Positions 50,057-58,537 are shown, numbered from the stretch's first letter. The stretch: DNA of 64,000 nucleotides from an uncultured Lachnospiraceae bacterium (GCA_900549995.1 URQQ01000022.1:1-64000); one strand, 5' to 3'. The notes: generated from the sequence alone by a model not told the origin. A program made the numbers and translations.

Positions 50057-51421
50057 GTGAAAAAAGGTATGGAACAGCAGAAAGAAGAGCAGATCAATAA
50101 ACATACTGTACAGAATGCGGATCAAAAGCCGCAGGAAAATTATTATGATAAAATGCCGAAATTCGGTGATAAAGGGCCGTCGAAATTAAGGCAGCATTTT
50201 AACAGAGGGCTGACGTCATTTCTGGTAGTAGCCTGCTGTATCATGTTTTATTTCCTGTTTCTGAGATTTTCGGTAGTTTCAGGAATACTGAGTAAGATTT
50301 TTGCTATTTTAAAACCGGTGATTTATGGTTTTGTAATTGCGTATGTGTTGAATCCAATTGTAAAATTCGTAGAGGAACATGTGGAACCGGTTATTTTAGA
50401 ACGCGTGAAAAAAAGAGAGTTTGCGAAAAAAGTATCCAGAGGCGTTGGAGTGATTGTCGCACTGATCGTGGGTATTGCTCTTGTAGTAGCGCTGTGCAAC
50501 ATGGTAATACCGGAACTTTATAAAAGTATCAGAGATCTGATTATTACGCTTCCGGATCAGCTGAATGAGGTAGTTGACAAAATCAGTAAAATGTCTATGG
50601 ACGATTCCACGGTATCCATGATTGTGAAAAATCTTGTGAAGGAAGGTACAGACGCACTGCAGAACTGGCTGAAGACAGATTTGATGAAACAGACGAATAT
50701 TATTATGACAAATCTGACGGCTGGTATGCTGAATGTGATCAGTGAGATCATGAATGCGGTGATCGGAATTATTGTATCTGTATATGTACTGTTCAGCAAA
50801 GAAGTTTTTGGCGGACAGTGTAAAAAGATAGCTTATGCATTGATGAAACCGGATCATGCGAATATGGCGATTCATCTGACAAGAAAAAGCAATGAGATTT
50901 TTGGCGGCTTCATTATCGGCAAAATTATTGATTCCACAATCATTGGTATCCTGTGCTTTATCTGCCTGTCGATTATGGAGATGCCGTATACGGTTCTTGT
51001 CAGCGTTATTGTAGGAGTTACGAATGTAATTCCGTTCTTTGGGCCTTATATTGGTGCGGTGCCAAGTGCAATTCTCATTATGCTTTCGAATCCGATGAAA
51101 GGTCTGTATTTTATTTTATTTATTCTCGTACTACAACAGATTGACGGGAATATTATCGGACCTAAGATCCTTGGAAATTCTACGGGGTTATCTGCGTTCT
51201 GGGTTGTTGTATCGATTCTTCTCGGCGGAGGCCTGTTTGGCTTTGTGGGCATGATCATGGGAGTGCCTACGTTTGCTGTGTTATATTACATTGTGGATAT
51301 GATACTCAATCAGAAACTGGAGAAAAAGAAACTCCCGGTGGACTGGGAATACTACAATCAGGTAAGTTATGTAGATGAGAACGGAAAATTCAGATATACA
51401 GAAGATAAAGAAAACAAATGA
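50057..51421 (+). CDS. AI-2E family transporter
   Basis: Membrane protein of about 454 aa with roughly eight helices. The family includes exporters loosely linked to AI-2, and Na+/H+ antiporters. A variable soluble segment is followed by the conserved block IVGVTNVIPFFGPYIGAVPSA and LQQIDGNIIGPKILG. The N-terminus is polar and ends at about residue 50. The start is uncertain: GTG 50057 has TAAGGG only four bases upstream and ATG 50069 is the alternative; both lie after the promoter at 49975-50004. metA follows 21 bases later. Confidence 0.85.
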   Translation: MKKGMEQQKEEQINKHTVQNADQKPQENYYDKMPKFGDKGPSKLRQHFNRGLTSFLVVACCIMFYFLFLRFSVVSGILSKIFAILKPVIYGFVIAYVLNPIVKFVEEHVEPVILERVKKREFAKKVSRGVGVIVALIVGIALVVALCNMVIPELYKSIRDLIITLPDQLNEVVDKISKMSMDDSTVSMIVKNLVKEGTDALQNWLKTDLMKQTNIIMTNLTAGMLNVISEIMNAVIGIIVSVYVLFSKEVFGGQCKKIAYALMKPDHANMAIHLTRKSNEIFGGFIIGKIIDSTIIGILCFICLSIMEMPYTVLVSVIVGVTNVIPFFGPYIGAVPSAILIMLSNPMKGLYFILFILVLQQIDGNIIGPKILGNSTGLSAFWVVVSILLGGGLFGFVGMIMGVPTFAVLYYIVDMILNQKLEKKKLPVDWEYYNQVSYVDENGKFRYTEDKENK

Positions 51422-51442
51422 TAGGAAAAGGGGAATGAAACG

Positions 51443-52360
51443 ATGCCGATTCGAGTACAGAATGACCTTCCTGTAAAGGAAATACTTGAGAAAGAAAATA
51501 TATTTGTGATGGATGAAAACAGGGCGGTTCACCAGGATATCCGTCCGCTGAAGGTAGGACTTCTGAATCTGATGCCTTTAAAGGAAGATACTGAACTTCA
51601 GATTCTGCGTTCCATGTCAAACACTCCGCTTCAGGTGGATGTGAGTTTTGTGAATGTATCAACGCATAAGGCAAAGAATACACCGACGAGTCACCTGAAT
51701 AAATTTTATGAGACGTTTGACCAGGTACGGAAAAAACGGTTTGACGGTTTTATCATTACAGGTGCGCCGGTGGAGCAGATGGAATTTGAGGAGGTAGATT
51801 ACTGGGAAGAGCTGGAAGAGATCATGGACTGGACAAAAACGCATGTGACGTCTACACTTCATCTGTGCTGGGGAGCTCAAGCGGGGCTTTACCATCACTA
51901 TGGAATCAACAAAGTGCCTCTTGACCATAAAATGTTCGGTGTGTTTCCGCATACGGTAAAAAACAGGAAAACGCCTCTCGTCAGAGGATTTGATGATATT
52001 TTTTATGCGCCGCATTCCAGGCATACTACTGTGCCGAAAGAAATGATCGAGAAAGAAGAGAAACTGACCATTCTGGCAGAGTCAGAGGAAGCAGGGGTAT
52101 TTTTGACGATTGCGGAAGAAGGCCGTCAGATCTTCGTGATGGGACATCCGGAATATGACAGGATCACGCTCGATAAAGAGTATAAAAGAGACAAGAATAA
52201 GGGGCTTGATATTGAGGTTCCAAAGAATTATTATCCCGGTGATGACTGTGAGCAGAAGCCACAGCTGATCTGGCGTTCCCATGCAAACAATCTGTATACG
52301 AACTGGCTTAATTACTATGTATATCAGGCGACACCTTATGTGCTCGAAGATGATGAGTAA
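51443..52360 (+). CDS. metA: Homoserine O-acyltransferase MetA, predicted acetyl-CoA type
   Basis: First committed step of methionine synthesis, 305 aa, class I glutamine-amidotransferase-like fold. Nucleophile Cys142 lies in LHLCWGAQAGLYHHYG, with catalytic His and Glu in GHPEYDR. At position 111, which decides acyl specificity in characterised MetA enzymes (Gly in succinyl-CoA, Glu in acetyl-CoA forms), this protein has Glu (GAPVEQ), so it should make O-acetylhomoserine. The AAAAGGGGAATG site precedes ATG 51443. It may share the promoter of the transporter gene. Confidence 0.93.
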   Translation: MPIRVQNDLPVKEILEKENIFVMDENRAVHQDIRPLKVGLLNLMPLKEDTELQILRSMSNTPLQVDVSFVNVSTHKAKNTPTSHLNKFYETFDQVRKKRFDGFIITGAPVEQMEFEEVDYWEELEEIMDWTKTHVTSTLHLCWGAQAGLYHHYGINKVPLDHKMFGVFPHTVKNRKTPLVRGFDDIFYAPHSRHTTVPKEMIEKEEKLTILAESEEAGVFLTIAEEGRQIFVMGHPEYDRITLDKEYKRDKNKGLDIEVPKNYYPGDDCEQKPQLIWRSHANNLYTNWLNYYVYQATPYVLEDDE

Positions 52361-52380
52361 AAGACTGTGGAGGAATTGCT

Positions 52381-52563
52381 ATGGACAAAAAGTCTAATTG
52401 TACTGCGTTATGCATGTGTTTAGGTGCAGCGTTTGGAATTGTGGCTGGGTTTGCGGTCGGCAGTTCTCATGGAAAAATCGGAATCGTGATGTGCTATGGT
52501 CTGGTGCTGGGAACAGCGATCGGAGCTGGCATCGGGACAGTGATAAACAGGATGAAACATTAA
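52381..52563 (+). CDS. Glycine-rich small membrane protein
   Basis: A 60-aa protein with GGAGGA before ATG 52381. After CTALCMCLGAAFG comes a Gly-rich stretch (GTAIGAGIGTVI) like glycine-zipper helices. Two short membrane segments are likely. It lies 20 bases after metA and before a strong terminator, so it is the last gene of that transcript. Function unknown. Confidence 0.7.
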   Translation: MDKKSNCTALCMCLGAAFGIVAGFAVGSSHGKIGIVMCYGLVLGTAIGAGIGTVINRMKH

Positions 52564-52584
52564 GACAATACATAGGGAAATGCG

Positions 52585-52633
52585 ATCCCTGGGAACTGGC
52601 TTTGAAGAGAGGCCTGTTCCCAGGGATTTTTTT
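52585..52633 (+). terminator. Strong terminator after the metA unit
   Basis: ATCCCTGGGAAC (52585-52596) and GTTCCCAGGGAT (52616-52627) pair over 12 bp, followed by T7. The AT-rich islet begins after it. Confidence 0.93.
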
Positions 52634-52762
52634 ATATAATGAGCTAAATCATATTGGAACTATACTGGATGTTTTTACATATAGTTCTAGTTCAGAGTGA
52701 AATTAATATCTATGTGAAGGTAAGTTATAATTCTTATAAATTTATTAAATCTTAAATACAAG

Positions 52763-52790
52763 TTGACAGATACATTCTTTTTTGTATTTT
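52763..52790 (+). promoter_or_regulatory. Promoter of the AT-rich islet
   Basis: TTGACA (52763-52768), a 16-bp spacer and TATTTT (52785-52790), in a 430-base gene-free stretch that otherwise holds the metA terminator and a leader hairpin. Confidence 0.5.
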
Positions 52791-52860
52791 ACTAATTAGA
52801 TGATCGATAATCAAATAATGAAAAGAGGAAATTTGATAATAAGGTAGAATAATTAGAAGA

Positions 52861-52906
52861 ACCTCCAAAGTGATGTATATTTAGAGACTCATTTTGGAGG
52901 TGTTTT
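52861..52906 (+). terminator. Leader terminator before the sigma-like gene
   Basis: ACCTCCAAA (52861-52869) pairs with TTTGGAGGT (52893-52901), followed by GTTTTT. It lies between the promoter and the ATG of the sigma-like gene, so it could act as an attenuator. Confidence 0.6.
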
Positions 52907-52992
52907 TAATTACAGGCATTTTAAGAATTAGTAATTAAAAGTTATAGCAGATATTTTTAAGGGTAGTGGGCGTTTACGAAGGCGGAGATAAA

Positions 52993-53505
52993 ATGAAAGA
53001 ACAAAGATATGCTATGTTGGTTAAAAAAGCAAAGAAGGATACAGAGTCACAGATGAAATTATTAAATCAAATGAAACCATTGATAAACATGTATTCGAAA
53101 AAGTTATTCTTTTTGGATTCGGAAGATGCAACCCAGGAAATATGTTTAGCGATAATTGAAGCAATAATAAATATAACAGAATGTGAAACGGACGGACAAT
53201 GTATTACATATATAAACAATGCTGTAAAATATAGATTTGCACGTTTATGTAACCGAAATATAAAAAAAGAAAAGATGGAAGAAACATATGAATTAAATCT
53301 AAAATTAACAATATATAATGAAAAATATGGAGATATAGAAACTATTTACGATTGGAGAGATAAAATTAAAAAGTTATCGAATAAACAAAAAAAGATTTTT
53401 AATTATTTAATAGAGGGGTATACAGATTATGAAATTGCAAAAAAGATGGGTATGTCCAGACAATATATTAATAGAGTAAAAAAGCAATTCTGTCTGTATT
53501 TCTAA
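52993..53505 (+). CDS. Small sigma-70-like protein (TcdR/UviA-like size and plan)
   Basis: A 170-aa protein with a sigma region 2-like N-terminus (INMYSKKLFFLDSEDATQEI, then CITYINNAVKYRFARLCNR) and a region 4 helix-turn-helix (LIEGYTDYEIAKKMGMSRQYINRVKK) at the end. The size and AT-rich coding recall the group-5 sigma factors of toxin and bacteriocin loci, but a phage-type sigma is possible. ATG 52993 follows AAGGCGGAG. It precedes YcxB-like paralogues in the same direction; no toxin gene is seen. Codon use is strongly A/T-biased compared with neighbours. Confidence 0.72.
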   Translation: MKEQRYAMLVKKAKKDTESQMKLLNQMKPLINMYSKKLFFLDSEDATQEICLAIIEAIINITECETDGQCITYINNAVKYRFARLCNRNIKKEKMEETYELNLKLTIYNEKYGDIETIYDWRDKIKKLSNKQKKIFNYLIEGYTDYEIAKKMGMSRQYINRVKKQFCLYF

Positions 53506-53528
53506 TAATTGAATTAGAGGGCTGGCTA

Positions 53529-53557
53529 TTGACAAGTTATATCAATAAGCGTAAGCT
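53529..53557 (+). promoter_or_regulatory. Promoter-like sequence before the first YcxB-like gene
   Basis: TTGACA (53529-53534), a 17-bp spacer and the poor -10 TAAGCT (53552-53557). A good -35 with a non-standard -10 could mean a special sigma factor. Confidence 0.4.
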
Positions 53558-53598
53558 TTGAAAATAACCAAACACGCTCTATCGTAGAGGAGATAAGT

Positions 53599-54093
53599 AT
53601 GGATTTTAGAATAGAGATGGACTTTGATACAAGGACTTTAATAAAATTAATAAAAAGTGAATTGCGAATACTCATTATATGTATGAGGGTAATCGCATTA
53701 GTTTTAGTGTTGCTGTATGCGGGGACTATAATCTTTCATACATTAGATGGGGGCACAGTGGCAGATGAATGGAAGAATTTTTTAATAAGCATTGTTACTG
53801 CATTGATATGGATAATGTTTCCACAAATAGGTGCAGGTATACGAAGGGTTAAAAGAAAAGTGACAGGACGCTATGGAAAATGTGAGATTTACTTTCATGA
53901 AGACTCTATGGATATAGTTTACTTATATAGTAATAAATGCGAACATTTCTCGCATCAGGAAATAGGTGTTATAGAGAAAAAAAAGTATTTTTATAAGATT
54001 AGAGTTGGTAGAATGAAAAGCATATTTATAGAAAGAGAAAAACTAGATGATGAAAGTTATGTAATGTTAGAAAAATGGATTAATAAGATCTAA
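53599..54093 (+). CDS. YcxB-like membrane protein (copy 1)
   Basis: A 164-aa protein. A polar start (MDFRIEMDFDTRTLIKLIK) is followed by two membrane segments (about 24-48 and 58-76). A C-terminal YcxB-like domain follows: CEIYFHEDSMDIVYLYS, HFSHQEIGVIEKKKYFYKI, SIFIEREKLDD. GAGGAG precedes ATG 53599. It is paralogous to the protein at 54575. The YcxB family has no known function. The gene is AT-rich like the whole islet. Confidence 0.7.
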   Translation: MDFRIEMDFDTRTLIKLIKSELRILIICMRVIALVLVLLYAGTIIFHTLDGGTVADEWKNFLISIVTALIWIMFPQIGAGIRRVKRKVTGRYGKCEIYFHEDSMDIVYLYSNKCEHFSHQEIGVIEKKKYFYKIRVGRMKSIFIEREKLDDESYVMLEKWINKI

Positions 54094-54098
54094 TACTA

Positions 54099-54302
54099 GT
54101 GGTTGATATAACTTTTACAATTGAACCTACTACAGAGTTAGAAGATGACTTTCAAAAAATAAGAATTAAAATTCCGGAGATGCTGGAGGAAGATATTAGA
54201 TCTATTGCGAGAATTTCCTTGAATACGATAGAAAAAAACATTGAATGGACGATCCTGATAGTTGGTATACTGGGGGCTGTTTGCCTGGTGCTGGTATGCT
54301 AA
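54099..54302 (+). CDS. Small single-helix protein, possibly a YcxB-like fragment
   Basis: A 67-aa frame from GTG 54099, five bases after the previous stop. The start MVDITFTIEPTTELEDDFQ resembles the N-termini of the neighbouring YcxB-like proteins, and the end (WTILIVGILGAVCLVLVC) is one membrane segment, after which the frame stops. It could be a shortened third copy. No clear ribosome site; a later start is possible. Confidence 0.45.
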   Translation: MVDITFTIEPTTELEDDFQKIRIKIPEMLEEDIRSIARISLNTIEKNIEWTILIVGILGAVCLVLVC

Positions 54303-54312
54303 AAGACAGGTA

Positions 54313-54357
54313 GGAAAGAGAACTTTCTCATATTTTGGGAATTTCTCTTTCTTTTTT
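54313..54357 (+). terminator. Terminator after the first YcxB-like unit
   Basis: GAAAGAGAA (54314-54322) pairs with TTCTCTTTC (54343-54351), followed by TTTTT. Confidence 0.75.
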
Positions 54358-54438
54358 AAATAAAGGAACATATTTATTTAAGAAAAATAGCGGTAAAATG
54401 TATGCCTGATTATGAATATAAAGAAAAGGATATTCTTT

Positions 54439-54467
54439 TTGACAACTTAATATGGCGAGTATAGAGT
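54439..54467 (+). promoter_or_regulatory. Promoter of the second YcxB-like gene
   Basis: TTGACA (54439-54444), a 17-bp spacer and TAGAGT (54462-54467). This 272-base gap shows nothing else. Confidence 0.55.
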
Positions 54468-54574
54468 TTGAAAAAAGAGGGCATAAATTTGAGCTATTAA
54501 AAATGATAAGGATTATTATTCGGTTAACAAAAGCCCATGTTTAAAACGATGCAACAATGTAAGAGGAGAAAAGT

Positions 54575-54916
54575 ATGGAGTTTATAATTGAAATAGAAGG
54601 TAATCTATCAGAGTATACAAAGTTCTTTGATACAGAAATACTTCCGGTAATATGCGGGGTTATTGAAATAATTAAAAGAAAAGTGTTGATGCTTGATGGG
54701 AAAGTTGAGATTTCCTTTTGTGAGAATTCTTTGAAGTTACTATATTTAAAATATGGTAAAAGTGTGCATTATCCTAAAAAATATGTTACTTATGTAAAAA
54801 GAAGAAAGGACTATTATAAAATCAAGATTGGAATGAGAAGAATTATAGTAATCTATAAGAAAAATTTAAGTGATCAAAGTATCTGTAAGATAGAAGAGTG
54901 GATTTGTAAAGTATAA
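54575..54916 (+). CDS. YcxB-like protein lacking membrane segments (copy 2)
   Basis: A 113-aa protein whose C-terminal ~70 residues match copy 1 in pattern: KVEISFCENSLKLLYLK, YVTYVKRRKDYYKIKIG, ICKIEEWICKV. The N-terminus (MEFIIEIEGNLSEY) resembles that of copy 1, but the two membrane helices are missing. The ribosome-site context AGAGGAGAAAAGTATGGA is nearly the same as upstream of copy 1, pointing to a tandem duplication followed by deletion. Confidence 0.65.
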   Translation: MEFIIEIEGNLSEYTKFFDTEILPVICGVIEIIKRKVLMLDGKVEISFCENSLKLLYLKYGKSVHYPKKYVTYVKRRKDYYKIKIGMRRIIVIYKKNLSDQSICKIEEWICKV

Positions 54917-54985
54917 GAAAAAAATAAATATCCCCGGTTTGCAAAAAAAGGAACCAAACTTGTCTAGCTACTACCAAAATAGATT

Positions 54986-55013
54986 TTGACAACCTGTGTG
55001 CATTGTATATATA
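54986..55013 (+). promoter_or_regulatory. Promoter of the SH3b protein gene
   Basis: TTGACA (54986-54991), a 16-bp spacer and TATATA (55008-55013), 40 bases before the ATG. Confidence 0.75.
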
Positions 55014-55053
55014 GTGGAATTATACAGCAACAATTGAAAGGGGGATACAAAAG

Positions 55054-55770
55054 ATGAGTATCGGTAAATTAAAGAGAGCGGTATTAGTTTCAGCGGGAAC
55101 ATTAGGACTTTTACTTGCCAGTGGATTCTCAAGCATGGCGACAGAAGACGTAACAACAATGGCGGCAACAACATATGTAAATGTGAGAGTTATGCCGGGA
55201 ATGCAGGGAAAGGTCATTGGTGTTCTCTCTCCGGAAGAAGCGGTTCAGGTCAGTGGTATGGAAAATGGCTGGTACCAGGTGGTATATGAAGGGCAAAAGG
55301 CTTATGTGTATCAGGAATATCTGGATTTTGAAGGAACAGCGGCAGGAGATGTGAATAACGGACAAAAGACAGAGATGAAGGCGACTGCGAATGTCAATGT
55401 ACGTGCAGACCATAATAACAGCGGAAATGTCATAGGTGTTCTTTCAAAAGGTGAATATGTCAATGTAACCGGAAAAGTAAGTGGATGGTATCAGGTGGAG
55501 TATCAGGGGAAGCAAGGATTTGTCTATGGACAATATCTTGATTTTATCACATCGAATACACAGAATGAGACAGTGGATAAAAGTGTAGAAGGAAAACAGC
55601 TTGTGACAACTGCGGCGGTAAACATGCGCACGAACAGCAGCATGGATGCCCGCGTGATCAAAGTGGTGCCGGAAGGGGCAAAAGTGACAGTGATTGATTA
55701 TGAGAATGGCTGGTACCGTGTGGATTATGATTATGATGCCGGGTGTATTTATGAGAAATATTTAAAGTAA
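55054..55770 (+). CDS. Secreted protein with three SH3b repeats
   Basis: A 238-aa exported protein. A signal peptide (KRAVLVSAGTLGLLLASGFSSMA) is followed by three bacterial SH3 domains at about 38-92, 106-162 and 184-238. Each has a VNVRxxPxxxGKVIGVLxxGE-like start and a GWYxVxYxGxxGYVYxxYL end. SH3b domains bind peptidoglycan peptides. There is no catalytic (NlpC/P60 or amidase) domain, so it is probably a wall-binding adaptor. AAGGGGG precedes ATG 55054. Single gene with promoter and terminator. Confidence 0.87.
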   Translation: MSIGKLKRAVLVSAGTLGLLLASGFSSMATEDVTTMAATTYVNVRVMPGMQGKVIGVLSPEEAVQVSGMENGWYQVVYEGQKAYVYQEYLDFEGTAAGDVNNGQKTEMKATANVNVRADHNNSGNVIGVLSKGEYVNVTGKVSGWYQVEYQGKQGFVYGQYLDFITSNTQNETVDKSVEGKQLVTTAAVNMRTNSSMDARVIKVVPEGAKVTVIDYENGWYRVDYDYDAGCIYEKYLK

Positions 55771-55779
55771 TATTATTTT

Positions 55780-55831
55780 GGGGGCTGTCGCTTCAACGAT
55801 TGAAAAATCGCGAAGCGGCAGCCTCCTTTTT
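55780..55831 (+). terminator. Terminator of the SH3b gene
   Basis: GGGGGCTGTCGCTTC (55780-55794) and GAAGCGGCAGCCTCC (55812-55826), with a few mismatches or G-T pairs, then T5. Confidence 0.88.
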
Positions 55832-55968
55832 GATCTTTGTTATGTAACTTGTCCCTCATGAGTGAGTGATTCAGGGAATCGAAGTAGACTTGTCCGTCTG
55901 ATTGGTTCTGAGGAAAATCGTAATATACGGTCTATTTTGGTATATAAAGTACGAGTTTGGTAATGAAA

Positions 55969-55997
55969 TTGATCGGAATTTTGGGCTATGCTATGAT
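55969..55997 (+). promoter_or_regulatory. Promoter of the FHA-ABC operon
   Basis: TTGATC (55969-55974), a 17-bp spacer and TATGAT (55992-55997), 37 bases before the ATG. The remainder of the 260-base gap shows only the previous terminator. Confidence 0.6.
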
Positions 55998-56033
55998 GAT
56001 TTACAGTAAGCATTCGCGGAGGGGGATGAGAAG

Positions 56034-57440
56034 ATGCAAAATACGGAGCAACATGCGGCAATGCTTGTAGTATGTTCACGTAAGTGCGGGATACAGCAAT
56101 ATAAGGTGAATGGGAAAGCCATGTTTGGAAGGAAACACAGCATTGGTTCTTCGGATATCTGTATCGAAGAGGAGGGAATGGAGGAGACGCAAGGAGAGAT
56201 TGTATATGATGACGGGAAATATATATACAGGGATTTAAGCGGAACAAATCATACATATTATAATGGGATTTTGCTTGGAAGTGAAAGTATGGAAGGGGAA
56301 AATAAAGCGGTACTTCATGAAGGAGATCTGATATGTATTATGAAAGATACGGATACAGGACGGAGAGAATGCCGGGCAGTTATAGTCTTTCACAGACATT
56401 TTGACAGTGAAGTTACCTGGAGGGCGATTGAACTCCATGGAACTGAAAAGAAGTTTTATCTCAGCCGTCATGAGGAGATAAAAGATGCAGAGATACATCC
56501 GGAGGGATCGTTAGAGCTCCCGGTTCATTATGCAGTTATGTTTGAACAGGATGGGGATTGGTACATAGAGGATCATAATACAATGCTGGGAGTCTTTTTA
56601 AACGCACGGAAGATCGAAAAGAAAGAAGCGCTTAAAGAGATGGATCTGATCAGAATCGGAAATACATTATTCTTATATTGGAACGGCAATCTTTATTATG
56701 ATCATAGAGATATATCAGAAAATTCACTTGTGATACATATCGAAGAGAGAAGTGTATGGAACTTATTCCGCAGGAAAATACTGCTGGAAGACATTGACCT
56801 GACGATCTATCCCGGAGAGATGGTACTTGTCCTTGGAGGATCAGGTGCGGGTAAAACTACTTTTATTAATGCTGTGATGGGATATGAGAAAGCAAAGGGA
56901 GAAATTCTGGCAGGTGATGTAAATATATATAAAAATTACAATACGATGAAATACGAGATTGGTTTTGTACCTCAGCAGGATTTACTCCGCATGGAAGATG
57001 ATGTATATGATACGCTGAACAATGCGGCGATGATGAAGATGCCAAAAACAGCCAGTGCAGACGAAAGAGAAAAGAGAATCCAGGAGGTGACAGCACTTTT
57101 AGGCCTCTCCAGACAGGAACATTCACTTGTGGGTAAGTTATCAGGAGGCCAGAGAAAGAGATTGAGTATCGCGGTGGAATATATCGCAGATCCCAAGCTC
57201 TTTTTTCTGGATGAACCGGATTCAGGACTGGATGGTGTTATGGCCAGATCATTGATGGAAAATCTTCGAAATATTGCCGATGAGAAAAAAATTGTGCTGG
57301 TGATCACGCATTCACCGGATCGTGTGGCGGATCTTTTTAATAAAGTCATAGTACTTGCAAAAAGTGAGTTGGATGATGTGGGGAAACTGGCATTTTTCGG
57401 AGGTATCGATGAGGCATTGAGATATTTTGATACGCAGTAA
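56034..57440 (+). CDS. ABC transporter ATPase with two N-terminal FHA-like domains, ends at a premature-looking stop
   Basis: A 468-aa ABCG-type ATPase. Two forkhead-associated-like regions come first (residues ~20-110, with FGRKHSIGSSDICI; and ~125-225, with FYLSRHEEIKDAEI and LIRIGNTLFLYW). The ATPase domain has Walker A GGSGAGKTT (268-276), signature LSGGQRKR (~369) and Walker B LFFLDEPDSGLDG (~388). FHA domains bind phosphothreonine, so a Ser/Thr kinase may control the pump. The stop TAA at 57438 is followed in the same frame by 32 more codons that look like a natural continuation (next entry). The permease partner is encoded at 57542. Confidence 0.85.
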   Translation: MQNTEQHAAMLVVCSRKCGIQQYKVNGKAMFGRKHSIGSSDICIEEEGMEETQGEIVYDDGKYIYRDLSGTNHTYYNGILLGSESMEGENKAVLHEGDLICIMKDTDTGRRECRAVIVFHRHFDSEVTWRAIELHGTEKKFYLSRHEEIKDAEIHPEGSLELPVHYAVMFEQDGDWYIEDHNTMLGVFLNARKIEKKEALKEMDLIRIGNTLFLYWNGNLYYDHRDISENSLVIHIEERSVWNLFRRKILLEDIDLTIYPGEMVLVLGGSGAGKTTFINAVMGYEKAKGEILAGDVNIYKNYNTMKYEIGFVPQQDLLRMEDDVYDTLNNAAMMKMPKTASADEREKRIQEVTALLGLSRQEHSLVGKLSGGQRKRLSIAVEYIADPKLFFLDEPDSGLDGVMARSLMENLRNIADEKKIVLVITHSPDRVADLFNKVIVLAKSELDDVGKLAFFGGIDEALRYFDTQ

Positions 57441-57539
57441 CTGGAAGAAATTGTAAGAAAAGTCAACAGGGTAGAAGAGGGCGGCGAGGGAATGGCCGAT
57501 TTTTTCATAGATAAGTATGAAAAGATAAAAGGGAGATAA
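57441..57539 (+). pseudogene. In-frame C-terminal continuation of the FHA-ABC ATPase after the TAA
   Basis: Directly behind TAA 57438-57440 the same frame reads LEEIVRKVNRVEEGGEG and on to KYEKIKGR, then TAA 57537-57539, two bases before the permease start. The GGxGxAD pattern is what ABCG/White-type ATPases often have after the RYFDT segment. This suggests that the stop is a nonsense change (single-base event) or a base-call error. Confidence 0.65.
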
Positions 57540-57541
57540 TT

Positions 57542-58480
57542 ATGGAGAACGAGAGAAGAGGAAGACTGAGCCAGATCAAAGTCTATGTGGGAAAGTTTTT
57601 CCGTATTTTTATTTATGAGAAAGACTGGAAAGTTCTTGTTTTTGCGGTAATCATCTCGATACTTTTATCAGCAGTGCTTGGAAGCAGCATGTTTCAGGTA
57701 AAAGAAAGAACGAGAGAGGGCTTTTTTGCGGTGGTATCTTCCTGTATCTGGATCGGTATTTTTAATTCTATTCAGACGATTTGCAGGGAGAGGGAGATCA
57801 TTAAAAGAGAACACCGGACAGGGCTCCATATTACTTCCTATGTGGCGGCACATTTGATTTATCAGGCAGCGATCTGCGGAGTACAGGCTCTTACAATGGT
57901 TATCATTTATGGTATTTTCACGCCGCTTCCGAAATATGGGCTGGTGTTTCAAAGTTTTTATTGTGATTTGTTTCTTACGTTCTTTCTGGTTTTATATGCG
58001 GCAGATGTCCTCGGACTTTCTGTGTCATCTATTGTAAAGACTACTACAGCGGCCATGACAGTGATGCCGTTTATCCTGATTATACAGCTGATATTTTCAG
58101 GCTCCATATTCCCGCTGACCGGCGTGGGAAAAATGGTGTCGGATCTCACAATCAGCAAATGGGGACAGAGGGTTCTGTGTATCGAGGCAAATCTAAATGA
58201 GCTTCCATCAGAACTTCTGGATTCTGAGATGGAGATGATAGAGCATATGGAAATGATCCAGGAAGTGAAAGCGCTGCTGCCGGAAGAAGTAAATCAGGAG
58301 ATCGATGACGCGGTAAAAGAGGAACTTCAGGCTTTTTTGAAAGACTATACCTACCGCGGAATATATAGATATGATCAGAAGCTGGTGCTGAACAGATGGG
58401 GGTATCTTGCAGTGTTTACGATGCTGTATGCATTGGTCTGTGTCATCAGCTTAGAATTTATTGACCGTGATAAAAGGTAA
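57542..58480 (+). CDS. ABC-2 type (ABCG-like) permease
   Basis: Membrane subunit of 312 aa. After a short cytoplasmic start there are about six membrane segments (first at 32-50, LVFAVIISILLSAVLG; GIFNSIQTICREREIIKREHRTGL is the typical loop; then several between 98 and 190; last at ~285-305). A helical soluble stretch at 220-275 (MEMIEHMEMIQEVKALLPEEV) lies before the last segment. The partner ATPase is the FHA protein upstream. Substrate unknown. Confidence 0.83.
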   Translation: MENERRGRLSQIKVYVGKFFRIFIYEKDWKVLVFAVIISILLSAVLGSSMFQVKERTREGFFAVVSSCIWIGIFNSIQTICREREIIKREHRTGLHITSYVAAHLIYQAAICGVQALTMVIIYGIFTPLPKYGLVFQSFYCDLFLTFFLVLYAADVLGLSVSSIVKTTTAAMTVMPFILIIQLIFSGSIFPLTGVGKMVSDLTISKWGQRVLCIEANLNELPSELLDSEMEMIEHMEMIQEVKALLPEEVNQEIDDAVKEELQAFLKDYTYRGIYRYDQKLVLNRWGYLAVFTMLYALVCVISLEFIDRDKR

Positions 58481-58537
58481 AATGATGAGTTTCGTAAATC
58501 ATTTTATATATACCAAGGAAGAGAGGCGTAAAGAAGA

